IMG/VR virus record: IMGVR_UViG_3300030329_004626
Coordinates: 1-41,397 of that record
Source of the DNA: a virus
DNA: 41,397 nt
Direction: 5' to 3' (one strand)
The first letter of the stretch is position 1, and every line of letters begins with the position of its first letter. Below the pieces are notes generated by a model. That model saw only the letters and a list, made by a program, of their open reading frames with translations, did no database searches and was not told where the DNA came from. Positions 32,072-41,312 of the stretch are shown piece after piece. The position numbers were made by a program, and so were the translations under genes.

Positions 32072-34252
32072 CTATTTATTTTCCAATTCTGTTACTTTTG
32101 CAGATAATTCTTGCACAGCTTTTACAAGCAACGGAACAAGTTTCGATTGATCTATACCTTGTGGATCTATTTCACCTTTATCATTAACGGCATCCTTTAA
32201 TCCTACTATTGCTTCTGGTACAATTTCTGATACCTCATGGGCAAAAAATCCATCTACAGTTGTGTCTTTGTCGTGCTTCCAATTAAACCTATAAGGCTTT
32301 AGTTGGTTTATCCTTGTCAATCCATCTGAAATTGCAACTTCATTTTCTTTTAGTCTGTAGTCAGAAGATGTGGCATATGTACAAGATGTCCCAGATGTAG
32401 TAATGCTTCCAGAAACTCCACCCGTTGTTCTAAATGTCGCAATCGTTTCACCAGCATCACCACAAGTGTGGTCTAATACGCTTCCTTGATTTGCATTGCC
32501 ATTTAAAAATGTCCAACCGGGATTTGCCGTATCTTGAACACCAGCGCCATTTATTTTTACATTATTACTTGTGTCAAGAGCAACTAATGTATCAGTACCA
32601 TCGCCTATACCAGCACAATGAACAACTGCCCCACTATCTGAAGCCGCATAAACAGCGGTTACACTTGCATTTCCAAGAGTAACTGAGTTATCAGCTACAC
32701 CTGTTACTTCACTTCCTATTACAGTTTGATTAGTAGCTGAGTTATCATCTGTGTCTGAATCATATCCTATAATAGTATTCTGGCTTCCTGCTGTAAGTAC
32801 ATTTCCTGCTTGAAATCCGACAGCAACATTCTTCTGACCAGCTACATTTTCAGCCAAAGCATAAGCACCAACTGCTGTCACTCCACCAGATCCTACATCT
32901 CCAGCTCCACAAGCATAATAACCGATTGCAGTATTACTATCGGAATCGACTGTTTGAGCTAAGGCATAACTACCTAAAGAAGTATTTTGTACGCCAGTTG
33001 TAATTTGAGAGGAAGCCAATGCCCCGACGGCAGTATTTTCAGAAACAACTGGTTCACTTCCTGTTTTATTGGAAAGTTTTAATGCCTGATAACCAACAGC
33101 AGTATTATTATCTGCAACTGTATTTTCAACTAAAGTTTGATAACCAATAGCGGTATTTTTTACACCTGTTGTATTCTTTTGAAGTGCAGATTCGCCAATT
33201 GCTACTGTATTGTTTGTTGTATGTGCTTTAAGAGAATAACCTCCAATCGCAATATTAGAATATCCGTTTGAACCATCCTCTAAAGCATAAACACCAATAG
33301 CAATATTTAATTCATTACCACATACTCTTAAAGAATCTTGTCCGATAGCAATGTTATTATCATGTGCAGTAATTCCAGTACCAGCTCCACTACCTATAGC
33401 TACATTATAATCTCCTGTTGTAATACCACCTAGGGCAAAATAACCAAGACCAGTATTATTAGTATGCGAATTTCCACTTACACCAACACCTGCATCCGCA
33501 CCTAAAAATGTATTATTTGTACCAGTTACATTGTAGTATAAAGCAGTAGTACCGATTGCAGTATTTCGCATATGCCCTTGAGATCCACCAGATTTTGCTT
33601 GGTTTCCTGCGGCAGCAGTTCCAATAGCTATTGAACTTTGACCTACAGTTTCAGCTCCTAATGCTCCATTTCCCACAGCAATATTGTCATCCCCAATAGT
33701 GATAGCATCTCCTGCCTCTGGTCCGATTAAAACATTATCATTTGCCCCAGAAACTATACTCGCCCCTGCTGATTTCCCAAAGAGAGTATTATTCGTACCA
33801 CTATCGTTATTACTAAGGCTGATTCTAGAATTCGCATCAAGTTTCATGCGAGCAGAGGCAGAAGTGGTAAAAGTTAATGTATCGCCATCATGAGCATAAG
33901 TTATACCTCCTCTCTTATGGTCAGTTGGGGAGCCAAATAAAATGTTTTGATTGCTGGTAGCTGAACCAAGAATAGTCATACCCACTTCACTATTATCAGA
34001 TTCAAGAACCAGTTCATCTCCGTTAGCATGAGCAGTAACACTTCCTGCACTTCCTTCGTGAATATGAAAAAGCCCGTCTGTTGGTGCAAGTTCACCTACT
34101 CCTACCCTACTTGTATCTAAATATAATTTTGATGCTGTATCTTCTCCATCTGATACAACTCTTGCAGTACCATCTATACCACTATTTGAATTTGATATTT
34201 GTAATAAATCTTTATAGCTACTTGCTATACTTTGTCCAGTTAATGCCGCCAT
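32072..34252 (-). CDS. Tail fibre with adhesin-like beta-roll and S74 chaperone domain
   Basis: A 726-residue receptor-binding protein. The middle (about 160-540) consists of repeats of the type NTAIGxxAL and NIAIGxxAL, like the left-handed beta-roll heads of trimeric adhesins. The last 100 residues are an intramolecular chaperone autoprocessing domain (peptidase S74): SSDYRLKENE (629-638), a central FFAHEVSEIVPEA, then a C-terminal coiled coil. After trimer folding, self-cleavage before the serine (S629 or S630) releases the chaperone. It binds the host surface; the N-terminus would attach to the tail. Confidence 0.85.
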   Translation of the reverse strand: MAALTGQSIASSYKDLLQISNSNSGIDGTARVVSDGEDTASKLYLDTSRVGVGELAPTDGLFHIHEGSAGSVTAHANGDELVLESDNSEVGMTILGSATSNQNILFGSPTDHKRGGITYAHDGDTLTFTTSASARMKLDANSRISLSNNDSGTNNTLFGKSAGASIVSGANDNVLIGPEAGDAITIGDDNIAVGNGALGAETVGQSSIAIGTAAAGNQAKSGGSQGHMRNTAIGTTALYYNVTGTNNTFLGADAGVGVSGNSHTNNTGLGYFALGGITTGDYNVAIGSGAGTGITAHDNNIAIGQDSLRVCGNELNIAIGVYALEDGSNGYSNIAIGGYSLKAHTTNNTVAIGESALQKNTTGVKNTAIGYQTLVENTVADNNTAVGYQALKLSNKTGSEPVVSENTAVGALASSQITTGVQNTSLGSYALAQTVDSDSNTAIGYYACGAGDVGSGGVTAVGAYALAENVAGQKNVAVGFQAGNVLTAGSQNTIIGYDSDTDDNSATNQTVIGSEVTGVADNSVTLGNASVTAVYAASDSGAVVHCAGIGDGTDTLVALDTSNNVKINGAGVQDTANPGWTFLNGNANQGSVLDHTCGDAGETIATFRTTGGVSGSITTSGTSCTYATSSDYRLKENEVAISDGLTRINQLKPYRFNWKHDKDTTVDGFFAHEVSEIVPEAIVGLKDAVNDKGEIDPQGIDQSKLVPLLVKAVQELSAKVTELENK

Positions 34253-34256
34253 ATTT

Positions 34257-34388
34257 TTACCCCGTTAATTCTTCCCATTTTAAAGTTTGATCTTCCCATT
34301 TTAATTGAGACGCTTCTGCTCCAGCCCATCCAATATCGATAATAGCCTGAACAAACGTCGTTACTGTAACTCGTAATGCTCCTAACAT
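34257..34388 (-). CDS. Small protein upstream of fibre, 43 aa
   Basis: ATG 34388 overlaps the preceding stop (TAATG) and the frame ends five bases before the fibre start. Residues 1-24 are a hydrophobic helix (LRVTVTTFVQAIIDIGWAGA); residues 28-43 hold a repeated LKWEDQT/LKWEEL Trp motif. Could be an anchor for fibre attachment. Missed by length cut-offs; coupling on both sides supports it. Confidence 0.5.
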   Translation of the reverse strand: MLGALRVTVTTFVQAIIDIGWAGAEASQLKWEDQTLKWEELTG

Positions 34389-34669
34389 TATTTTAACGCT
34401 ATCATATTTGTTGCAGTTGTATTGGTTGCTTTTACATGAGTTACTTGAACTGGTAATAATTGACCACTTGCTAAGTTTTTAAATGTAAAGTCGCTTCCAC
34501 TTCCAGATAGAGTAACGACAACATCTCCACCTACTCCCACATAAATTGCGCTATAGGTAGCCCCTAACGCCTGATCGCTTCCTGCGTGTACTGCAGTAAC
34601 AACCAAACCGGTATCATAAACCATTTGATTTAACGACTCTTTAACAGAGTATTTTTGAAGGTTAGCCAT
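34388..34669 (-). CDS. Small beta-rich structural protein, spike-base-like
   Basis: A 93-residue protein dominated by beta strands: VYDTGLVVTAVHAG, AIYVGVGGDVVVTLSG, FKNLASGQLLPVQV and a final VTHVKATNTTATNM. The pattern resembles short spike-base or head-decoration beta proteins of phages and gene-transfer agents. It lies just upstream of the fibre operon and has AGGAGAAACAAG before the ATG. Likely the base to which fibres or spikes attach. Confidence 0.55.
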   Translation of the reverse strand: MANLQKYSVKESLNQMVYDTGLVVTAVHAGSDQALGATYSAIYVGVGGDVVVTLSGSGSDFTFKNLASGQLLPVQVTHVKATNTTATNMIALK

Positions 34670-34728
34670 CTTGTTTCTCCTATACTACGATATCTTACCG
34701 AGCTTGACTCTTCTCATGGATATCTTGG

Positions 34729-35337
34729 TTATGCTAAATATTTTTGGACTTCTTTATCGTATGTCGCTTCCAAACTTTGTAATTGAGCAAGAGTCATTCT
34801 TGCCAATTCCACATCTTCTTCTGTGTTAATTTGATCAGATAAAATTCTTTTTAAACACCGAACAGAAGCACCCATAATCATTAATTTTTCTGCTTCTAGT
34901 GGAAAAAATGCAGTAGCAGTTGAAGTAGCTGAAATTAAAGTTGTCCCATCTGTAGTAGGTTGAGTAGGTACGGACATTAATTTTCCCGATACTAAACTAC
35001 CAGCTTCTAAAACGTATATTTTTTCTCCACTAAAGTAAAAAACTGGATCTTTTGCCACTGCATAATGAATAGATGAACTGTCTTTTACTTTAGCAATATC
35101 AGAAGCACTGACAAATCTTGCTTTGTAATTGTCTTTATGTACTTCTAAAACTTTTTGATTTGAAACGTCAAAACCATTAACAGAAGAAATAGAGTTTTCA
35201 TTTGAAAACTTTAACAATCTGTTTAAAGGTGTAATCTCAATAATTTCTGCTCCTGCAGACAATAATGAATCCGTAATAAGCTGATCGTCTCCAACGGATC
35301 CAATTAAATCTTCTACTTGAACTTTAAAGCTTGACAT
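34729..35337 (-). CDS. Neck/tail completion protein, 202 aa
   Basis: An N-terminal helix region, a beta-rich centre (NYKARFVSASDIAKV, PVFYFSGEKIYVLEA) and a long C-terminal helix (EEDVELARMTLAQLQSLEAT). The composition and location between neck genes and fibre suggest a tail terminator or connector ring. It overlaps the next upstream gene by one base. No definite family. Confidence 0.55.
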   Translation of the reverse strand: MSSFKVQVEDLIGSVGDDQLITDSLLSAGAEIIEITPLNRLLKFSNENSISSVNGFDVSNQKVLEVHKDNYKARFVSASDIAKVKDSSSIHYAVAKDPVFYFSGEKIYVLEAGSLVSGKLMSVPTQPTTDGTTLISATSTATAFFPLEAEKLMIMGASVRCLKRILSDQINTEEDVELARMTLAQLQSLEATYDKEVQKYLA

Positions 35338-35588
35338 TAGGTTATTACCGTTTCTGTAAATGTTGGAATATCATTTGTTGTTTCTGAGAGAGACCCCATA
35401 TTTTTTAATGTAAAAGTTGTAAACGTAACAGAATCCATTGAAGGTTCAGATACGCTACTCATAGCTTTAAGATTTTGTGTTGTAAGGGCAACATAACTGT
35501 TCCAACTAAGTATGTTGTAAGTTTCCCAGGATTTATTAGCACTTGACCAATCGTATTTCCCTAATGAATTTTCAGTATAACTAGGCAT
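35337..35588 (-). CDS. Small structural protein, 83 aa
   Basis: An 83-residue Ser/Thr/Asn-rich protein with a Trp-rich N-terminus (YDWSSANKSWETYNILSWNS) and a beta-strand end. It overlaps both neighbours by one base (TAATG-type junctions), so it is translated in a coupled series of neck/tail genes. Function unknown. Confidence 0.6.
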   Translation of the reverse strand: MPSYTENSLGKYDWSSANKSWETYNILSWNSYVALTTQNLKAMSSVSEPSMDSVTFTTFTLKNMGSLSETTNDIPTFTETVIT

Positions 35589-35998
35589 TAGTAATCATAC
35601 CCAGCTACGCTATAAGGAGTACCATCTCTGTTTTGATTGGCGTATTTTTTTCCTTCACGAATAGATTCATTAAACAAAGATCGAAAATACTGCGCTTGTG
35701 GTATTCCGTCTTTTTTTAACTCATACCCTCTTGCAATTACAAAATTTGCCAAAGCTTCATGAAATTCTTCAGGTATGTTCGGAGATTCTCCCAAACGAAT
35801 ACCATCAGTTCCACCAGTACCAGCAGTTGCAATAAAATCTTCATCATACTTTACAACGTGAGCATATGCTGTTTTTCCAGTTCCCGATATACTGACATAT
35901 TTTGAGCTTGTATCCTCTGAACGCTTAACAATGCCAATAGCATCTCTTTCTACCCACCATGCGTGTTTTAAAGCGTTTGTTCTTACATCATCTGACAT
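35588..35998 (-). CDS. Neck/adaptor-type protein, 136 aa
   Basis: The C-terminal 55 residues (IPEEFHEALANFVIARGYEL, then YFRSLFNESIREGKKYA) follow the helical pattern of head-tail adaptor proteins that sit under the portal. The N-terminal part is beta-rich. It is coupled by one-base overlaps to the genes before and after. Together with the 87-residue gene it probably forms the connector ring. Confidence 0.6.
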   Translation of the reverse strand: MSDDVRTNALKHAWWVERDAIGIVKRSEDTSSKYVSISGTGKTAYAHVVKYDEDFIATAGTGGTDGIRLGESPNIPEEFHEALANFVIARGYELKKDGIPQAQYFRSLFNESIREGKKYANQNRDGTPYSVAGYDY

Positions 35999-36261
35999 TA
36001 TACAAGATCCGTTTTTTCAGGCGCATGAATTAATCTTGGTATTTGATATCCATCATAATCCAGTCGAGTTACTTCAGCCATATTTGATTCTAACTTATAA
36101 TACCGAACATCGTTTCCTGTAGAAAAAGAATAAACGCTCTTTAATATTCTTGTTTTTCTACAAAACTCTTTTAGAGCGTTGTTTAAATACAACCGTACTT
36201 GAGTATCGCTCATTTCAGGATGATGTTGCTGAACTGTTTCAATTAATTGTTGTTGTGTCAT
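35998..36261 (-). CDS. Head-tail connector-type protein, 87 aa
   Basis: An N-terminal helical unit (LIETVQQHHPEMSDTQVRLY, then LNNALKEFCRKT) resembles the start of portal-adaptor proteins, which have helices binding the portal and a beta segment (VRYYKLESNMAEVTRLDYDG) facing the tail. Short length suggests the family domain is split over this and the next gene. Confidence 0.55.
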   Translation of the reverse strand: MTQQQLIETVQQHHPEMSDTQVRLYLNNALKEFCRKTRILKSVYSFSTGNDVRYYKLESNMAEVTRLDYDGYQIPRLIHAPEKTDLV

Positions 36262-36277
36262 AGTATTTTTAATGTCA

Positions 36278-36296
36278 GGGGAGCATTACACTCCCC
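36278..36296 (-). other. Compact GC-rich hairpin after decoration gene
   Basis: GGGGAG (36278-36283) pairs with CTCCCC (36291-36296) around a 7-nt loop. It lies 20 bases downstream of the decoration-like gene in the direction of transcription. No U-tract follows, so it is more likely an mRNA-stabilising or processing hairpin separating abundant capsid messages from the neck genes than a full terminator. Confidence 0.5.
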
Positions 36297-36315
36297 CAAC
36301 ACGTTTTGTTTATGT

Positions 36316-36744
36316 TTATGATTCGTGAGCGTAAGTACCTATACCCCCAATAACAAACCAATCTGATCCATCACAAACAATTTTTATAAAATCGCCTTGA
36401 TGCCCAGTTGCTTTTGTTAATTGAACATATTTGTTATCTGCGCCATCCAAAACAGAAACCAATCCATCTGCTGTAGTAGCATCTGCATTACCACCTTCTT
36501 GTTGACTAACATACCCAATAATTTTTCCACCAACGGGAGTTATTCTACAAGTTGAACCAGCAGAAGCTTGAGTTTGGACAAAAGTATACTCTAGTCCTTT
36601 AGCTAATGCTGGTAATGTGATAACTACATTGTCTGCACCTGCGTTCATGAGAATTGTTTTCCCGTGATCGGCAGGAGTCAATGTAGTAGCCGCAGTTACT
36701 TCTTTAATCGCAGCGTTTGAACCACCTAAATAAGGTCTAGCCAT
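36316..36744 (-). CDS. Capsid decoration-like protein, 142 aa
   Basis: A Gly/Ala/Thr-rich beta protein (residues 15-140) with strands such as HGKTILMNAGADNVVITLPA and GSDWFVIGGIGTYA. Position immediately after the major capsid gene and the absence of enzyme motifs fit a capsid decoration or head-fibre protein. Good ribosome binding site (GGGAGG) before the ATG. Confidence 0.55.
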   Translation of the reverse strand: MARPYLGGSNAAIKEVTAATTLTPADHGKTILMNAGADNVVITLPALAKGLEYTFVQTQASAGSTCRITPVGGKIIGYVSQQEGGNADATTADGLVSVLDGADNKYVQLTKATGHQGDFIKIVCDGSDWFVIGGIGTYAHES

Positions 36745-36756
36745 AATAAACCTCCC

Positions 36757-38073
36757 TTATGATATTTGGAATAGTTTATGACTTTCAATTAGCGTGACAC
36801 CGATACCTTCATCTGAAAAGTATTGATCCTTTACACCATCGTAAGCATCATCCGTTAAGATGTTTGCTTGAAACTTTGGCGCTCTATACTGAGCATGGAA
36901 CAAGTTATCGTCAGATACAACAAGCATAGTTTTATTATACGCTTGACGTAGTACTGGTGTTGGAATTAACTGTAATGCACCATGAGGTGTTTCTAAAGTC
37001 CTATAGTTAAATCCCAGTGTATCACGTTTCATATCATCCAAGTTAACTGTCCAACCAGAGTTTCCAGCTAATCCTGAACTACCCGCCATTTTAGACCAGT
37101 AACTCATAGCACCCATTCCGCAAAAAGCACGCTTTATACCCGCTTCAGGAACGTACTGGAATACTTTTTCCATATCGTCCACAAAATTGCTATATGAATA
37201 ACTAGCTTCTGTTATAGCGAAACGATTCTGGTCATCACCAGATGTGGTACCGTGTTTCTCAATTGCAGGGATAATACCCATTGTTGAGCGAACCGCATTG
37301 CTATTTGCATCAGATAATGAATTGTCATCAAACCCGGCACTTATATTGATCGGTGAACGTCCAAATAAGAAAGCTCTTTCCTTTTGAATCTTATGTTCTT
37401 GTGATTTCTGGTCACGAAGCCTAGACAATTCAGATGATTCACCACGCAAGGCAGCTTGTAAAACTGTGCCTGTAATTTGTAATGGTGTTTTAAATATCTG
37501 ACATTGATTATAGACTACTGCAAGTTCATCAGCCCATGCAGTTCCGGCTACCGTACCTTCACCAAAGGCGTTACCAATTACAACTAAATAATCACCATCA
37601 GCCGAAACAATATTTCCTGTGTCATTCATGTTTTTTACAGAAAAATTGGCACTAGTACCACTTCCTGCTACTGCAGTAATTAAAACTACGCCTTTTTTAT
37701 TCGATCCGGGAGTTAAAGCGTCCCAGACTTCACATTGAAGCCCAATCCAACTATTGTAAGCGTAATCACCACCTTCACCTTCCATTCCTACAACCGAACC
37801 AGATTTAACAACAAAAGTATCTGGATCATTGTCTGGGTTACTTGTAACAGCTGTTCCTACTTGAAAGTATTGTTTAGCCCATGGGTTACGATGTTCAAAC
37901 ATTTTAAACTGTGGATCAGCCATTCCAGTCATAGTATTTTGATTGGCAATAACAGTTGTAAAAGGTGCAACATCGGTCCATAGCTCTTTAACTACATTTG
38001 GACGGATGTAAAAATCTCGTCTGTCGTTATATAGAACCCCACTTGACGCTAGGCTCTTGGCATTACTCGCCAT
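36757..38073 (-). CDS. Major capsid protein, SU10-family-like
   Basis: A 438-residue protein. The segment NQCQIFKTPLQITGTVLQAA followed by a Glu-rich helix (SQEHKIQKERAFLFG) follows the pattern of SU10/DUF5309-type HK97-fold capsid proteins, where it forms the spine helix. The N-terminus does not look like a cleaved delta domain, in line with a separate scaffold gene upstream. Strong ribosome binding site (GGAGGG) as expected for an abundant protein. Confidence 0.75.
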   Translation of the reverse strand: MASNAKSLASSGVLYNDRRDFYIRPNVVKELWTDVAPFTTVIANQNTMTGMADPQFKMFEHRNPWAKQYFQVGTAVTSNPDNDPDTFVVKSGSVVGMEGEGGDYAYNSWIGLQCEVWDALTPGSNKKGVVLITAVAGSGTSANFSVKNMNDTGNIVSADGDYLVVIGNAFGEGTVAGTAWADELAVVYNQCQIFKTPLQITGTVLQAALRGESSELSRLRDQKSQEHKIQKERAFLFGRSPINISAGFDDNSLSDANSNAVRSTMGIIPAIEKHGTTSGDDQNRFAITEASYSYSNFVDDMEKVFQYVPEAGIKRAFCGMGAMSYWSKMAGSSGLAGNSGWTVNLDDMKRDTLGFNYRTLETPHGALQLIPTPVLRQAYNKTMLVVSDDNLFHAQYRAPKFQANILTDDAYDGVKDQYFSDEGIGVTLIESHKLFQIS

Positions 38074-38093
38074 TTATTTACCCTCCTAAATTC

Positions 38094-38128
38094 AGAGGAA
38101 CTCAAATTCTATTGTATTGAGTTGCTCT
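38094..38128 (-). other. Hairpin in the leader of the capsid gene
   Basis: AGAGGAACTCAA (38094-38105) pairs with TTGAGTTGCTCT (38117-38128): 11 pairs with one mismatch and an 11-nt loop, between scaffold stop and capsid start. It ends about 20 bases before the capsid ATG. A stabilising or processing hairpin that raises capsid over scaffold expression is a plausible role. Confidence 0.5.
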
Positions 38129-38139
38129 AAATTATTTAA

Positions 38140-39057
38140 TTAAGCATTTCGTTTTTTTTGCATTAAACCAAGGTTAAATAAATCTTCATCAGAGTATTGT
38201 GGTTGATTCTCACCACCGCCTACACTTGGAGGAGGGGGAATATTTACTCTATTCTGACGATTCTTCATCATCTCAGCTTTTTGCCTCGTATCCACTTCTG
38301 CTGTACTTGGAGCATTTCTTAGTCTGTCTAAAGCAACAAGGTTTTCTAGCGAAACGCTATCTGGCGATGAATAATATTTAATAAAATCACTAGCTTTTTC
38401 CGGAGTGTAGCCGTAACTATTTACTAAATTATTTGCCATCGCTAATTGTTGTTGTTTAGCCATTTCCTCATTCTGTCTTTGTTGTTGCAGTTGATACTGC
38501 CTATCGGCTTCTTTTTGACGATAATTTTCCATGTTTTCTTGGTAGCTAACCAATTCTTCACGGTAGTTGTCTAAAGAATCACGATATTTAAAACTCGCAG
38601 ATTCAGGATCCATGTACGCTTCTGATGGATCATAATTACTTGGCTTATTAGGTCTTTCGGGTTTCTTTGGTAAGCCCTGAGATTCGGATTGACCGGCAAC
38701 CTTAGGGGTGTTACCAGAGAGTGATGATGCAACGTTATCTAAAACCCAAGGATTTTCCTGGATATGTTTTGCAATTGGCTCCACATTTTCCAGTTCTTTA
38801 ATCCGTTGTTCCATTTGGTTGTACTCACTCGCCTTCTGATCGTATTTACTTTGCCAATATTCGTAGCGGTTTTCTTGAGGCTGAACCTCTTGATCAGCTA
38901 CAGGTTGCTCAGATGCAACCTTTTCGTTTCCCGTAAATTGTCCCGTTTCAGGATTGAAATCTGGACTAAACGGTTCTAGAACGTCAGTTGCGTTCTCTTC
39001 AACTATTGTGTCGTTTGTAGTTTCCTCAGCAACGACATCCTGTACTTGTTGTTCCAT
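38140..39057 (-). CDS. Scaffolding protein
   Basis: A 305-residue acidic, Gln/Glu-rich, mostly helical protein: acidic N-terminal 60 residues, a coiled coil (EYWQSKYDQKASEYNQMEQR), a Pro-rich linker, a long Gln-rich helix, and a basic end (LMQKKRNA). Such proteins direct procapsid assembly; the basic C-terminal tail usually contacts the capsid protein. Placement between portal and capsid genes is canonical. Confidence 0.75.
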   Translation of the reverse strand: MEQQVQDVVAEETTNDTIVEENATDVLEPFSPDFNPETGQFTGNEKVASEQPVADQEVQPQENRYEYWQSKYDQKASEYNQMEQRIKELENVEPIAKHIQENPWVLDNVASSLSGNTPKVAGQSESQGLPKKPERPNKPSNYDPSEAYMDPESASFKYRDSLDNYREELVSYQENMENYRQKEADRQYQLQQQRQNEEMAKQQQLAMANNLVNSYGYTPEKASDFIKYYSSPDSVSLENLVALDRLRNAPSTAEVDTRQKAEMMKNRQNRVNIPPPPSVGGGENQPQYSDEDLFNLGLMQKKRNA

Positions 39058-39079
39058 CTTATTCTCCTATCCGATTTGT

Positions 39080-41248
39080 CTAGCTGACAGCAACCGGAGT
39101 TTCTGCTTCGTCATTCCGTTCCATTTTTAGTTGATCATTTAGACGAGCTTCATATAATTCAACTGCTTTTGCAGTTTTATCACTTGCTCGACCTAACTGA
39201 CGTTTAAATTTTTCTATTTCTACACGTTTTTTATCGTGTACGCTTTCACGTTCTGAGGTTTGTAAATCACCTCTAGTTCGTTTTAATTCTTCTTGTAATT
39301 GCTGTATCATTTGTTGTTGTTGCTGAAGGAGAGAAGTTCTTTCCAATACTCCTTCAGTATCAGCTACTTCTGTTTGCTGAAGTACTTCCACTTGATCAAT
39401 AATACCAGCTTGATATAATTGCATATAGTAATCAAATCTTGCCCAACGGTTTGATGGAAGTGTAGAACCGCTAACAACAATGAGATCGTATTTCCCGATA
39501 GTAACGTCATTTATTCTTCCTGCTAATTCTCCCGTAAAATCATCATATACGGGTTTGTTTAGTAACGCTTCACTTGTTCTTCCGTCTGGTTTCATTAATT
39601 GAATTAATTTTTGATCCGTATAGGTCTGTTGAATTAATTGAATTACTATTTTGCCAATTTGATTTAACATCCCATCAATATCATCTAATTTTGATTTAAT
39701 TCTTCGTTGAGCATATTCATCAATAGCAACTGTTCCCTTGTAGGTTTGTGGAGCAGACCCAGGATCCCCCTGAGACAAAGGATGAATACCAAGAATGTGA
39801 TAAATACTCATTTTGGCATCTTCTTTGTTTTTGTATAACTCATTAGGCAACGGTATTGGGCCCGCTACAATAGGTTGCCCCAGTTCTGGATCGTATTCAA
39901 TAACCCCTGTTCCAGCTCTACTCCATTCTTCTTCTAATTGCTTTCGATCCATCGATCCTCTGGGAATTAATAACTTTGTATTTGTAGAACTTGAAGCGTG
40001 AGCAATAATTAAAGAAGTCAGTTTGTTGATATATTCCTGAATTGGCTTTACAAATCGAACATCGCTCATAGGATAAGGGTTTCTATTGTGTCTGTTCATT
40101 AATGGAACAATAGGATAGTTATCTATGTCCATAATTGAATTATCTACCAAAATACCACCAACAGACAAAATACGCTGAATTCGGTCTACCATTACTTCAT
40201 TTAAAATAACAACTCCCATTTCAATCATTTCTTGATTGGTCACAGGTCGTAACGTAGTTGTGCTATTTGGAATAGCTCCTTCGTGTTCTTCTCCGGGCAT
40301 TATTTTAGGTTGCCCAGTTACGGGATCTGGCATCATATGATATACTCCACCAGTCGTTTCATATATTTGAAGAAGTTCCATTACTGCTTTATCTTCAGTA
40401 ACAGCTTGTGTTCCATTTGCTGTATCCATAAATATCGCTGGTTCTGACAGAAACTCATTAAATCCATCTTCGTTCATAATGTTTTCCTCTCCCGTAAGGG
40501 AATCCAGCAAATGGTAGTAAGGAAGTTTTATTTTTTCATATCGATCAATAATTTCATAATTACGATAATATCCATCTTCATCTTCTGTTGGGCCAATCTG
40601 TTGATCTTCTGAACCGTCTCGATTTGTAGAAGGATACCGATTGTTTGATGAAGAAGTCATCATATTCTCTAACTGATCGGTTAAAAAAGGATAAATAGTT
40701 TTTATTTGCTCATCGGTAATTCGTTTAGAAATAATCATACACGCTGAATCTCGAGCAAAAGGATCTTTGGCATTTGGATCTAAATAAAGGTCTAGGGGGT
40801 CGATGCTTTTTATCTTCACTTCACCTTTACCAAAATCAGCCATACCATCAACATAGGTTTGCATGACCCCCATACCTTTTACGTAGTAGTCGTCTACTAC
40901 TTGTTTTAGCTCTACATTCCCACTAGATACATCCCATATATATGCCATAATATCTGAAAACAGTCTACCGACTTTTCCGTCAGAATCATCTCTGCCAGTA
41001 GATTGAAATTTTGGTTTGTTTGCAGTCAGTAAGGCTTTTGCCTGTTCAACTGCGGGATAAATGATATTATCAACAATAGGCACTTGAGATCGAGCAGCAA
41101 GTACGTCTTTATGCTCTCGTTTCCATTGCTGATTATTGCGAAACTCGTCATCCTCCATGGCTTGCATTGCCCACGTGGATCGGTTTTCATGATAGTTGTC
41201 TAATAAGCGTTCTGATTTAGCGACTTCAGGATGCTTGTTGTGTGCCAT
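39080..41248 (-). CDS. Portal protein, P22-like
   Basis: A 722-residue protein, close to the length of P22 portal. The N-terminal 130 residues (NNQQWKREHKDVLAARSQVP, VDNIIYPAVEQ) and DPLDLYLDPNAKDPFARDSA are typical of P22-like portals; the C-terminal third is helical with a Gln-rich coiled barrel (LLQQQQQMIQQLQEEL). It forms the dodecameric DNA gate and docks the terminase and neck. A short leader hairpin (41252-41270) precedes its ATG. Confidence 0.85.
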   Translation of the reverse strand: MAHNKHPEVAKSERLLDNYHENRSTWAMQAMEDDEFRNNQQWKREHKDVLAARSQVPIVDNIIYPAVEQAKALLTANKPKFQSTGRDDSDGKVGRLFSDIMAYIWDVSSGNVELKQVVDDYYVKGMGVMQTYVDGMADFGKGEVKIKSIDPLDLYLDPNAKDPFARDSACMIISKRITDEQIKTIYPFLTDQLENMMTSSSNNRYPSTNRDGSEDQQIGPTEDEDGYYRNYEIIDRYEKIKLPYYHLLDSLTGEENIMNEDGFNEFLSEPAIFMDTANGTQAVTEDKAVMELLQIYETTGGVYHMMPDPVTGQPKIMPGEEHEGAIPNSTTTLRPVTNQEMIEMGVVILNEVMVDRIQRILSVGGILVDNSIMDIDNYPIVPLMNRHNRNPYPMSDVRFVKPIQEYINKLTSLIIAHASSSTNTKLLIPRGSMDRKQLEEEWSRAGTGVIEYDPELGQPIVAGPIPLPNELYKNKEDAKMSIYHILGIHPLSQGDPGSAPQTYKGTVAIDEYAQRRIKSKLDDIDGMLNQIGKIVIQLIQQTYTDQKLIQLMKPDGRTSEALLNKPVYDDFTGELAGRINDVTIGKYDLIVVSGSTLPSNRWARFDYYMQLYQAGIIDQVEVLQQTEVADTEGVLERTSLLQQQQQMIQQLQEELKRTRGDLQTSERESVHDKKRVEIEKFKRQLGRASDKTAKAVELYEARLNDQLKMERNDEAETPVAVS

Positions 41249-41275
41249 AGGTACCGTCTGAATTACGGTAGTGAT

Positions 41276-41303
41276 ATTATAAAATTACATTCGCTCTTCT
41301 CAA
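41276..41303 (-). promoter_or_regulatory. Consensus sigma70-type promoter for late genes
   Basis: On the minus strand TTGAGA (-35, 41303-41298) is followed by a 16-base spacer and a perfect TATAAT (-10, 41281-41276). Transcription would start near 41268, about 20 bases before the portal ATG, inside a 6-bp leader hairpin. This implies that host RNA polymerase can read the late block. Confidence 0.6.
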
Positions 41304-41312
41304 CAGGGAGTT

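Noticed and set aside
34677-34725. Two AGATATC copies between tail genes
   Set aside because: Short palindromic hexamers in AT-rich sequence are expected by chance, and no further copies or clear structure support a site.
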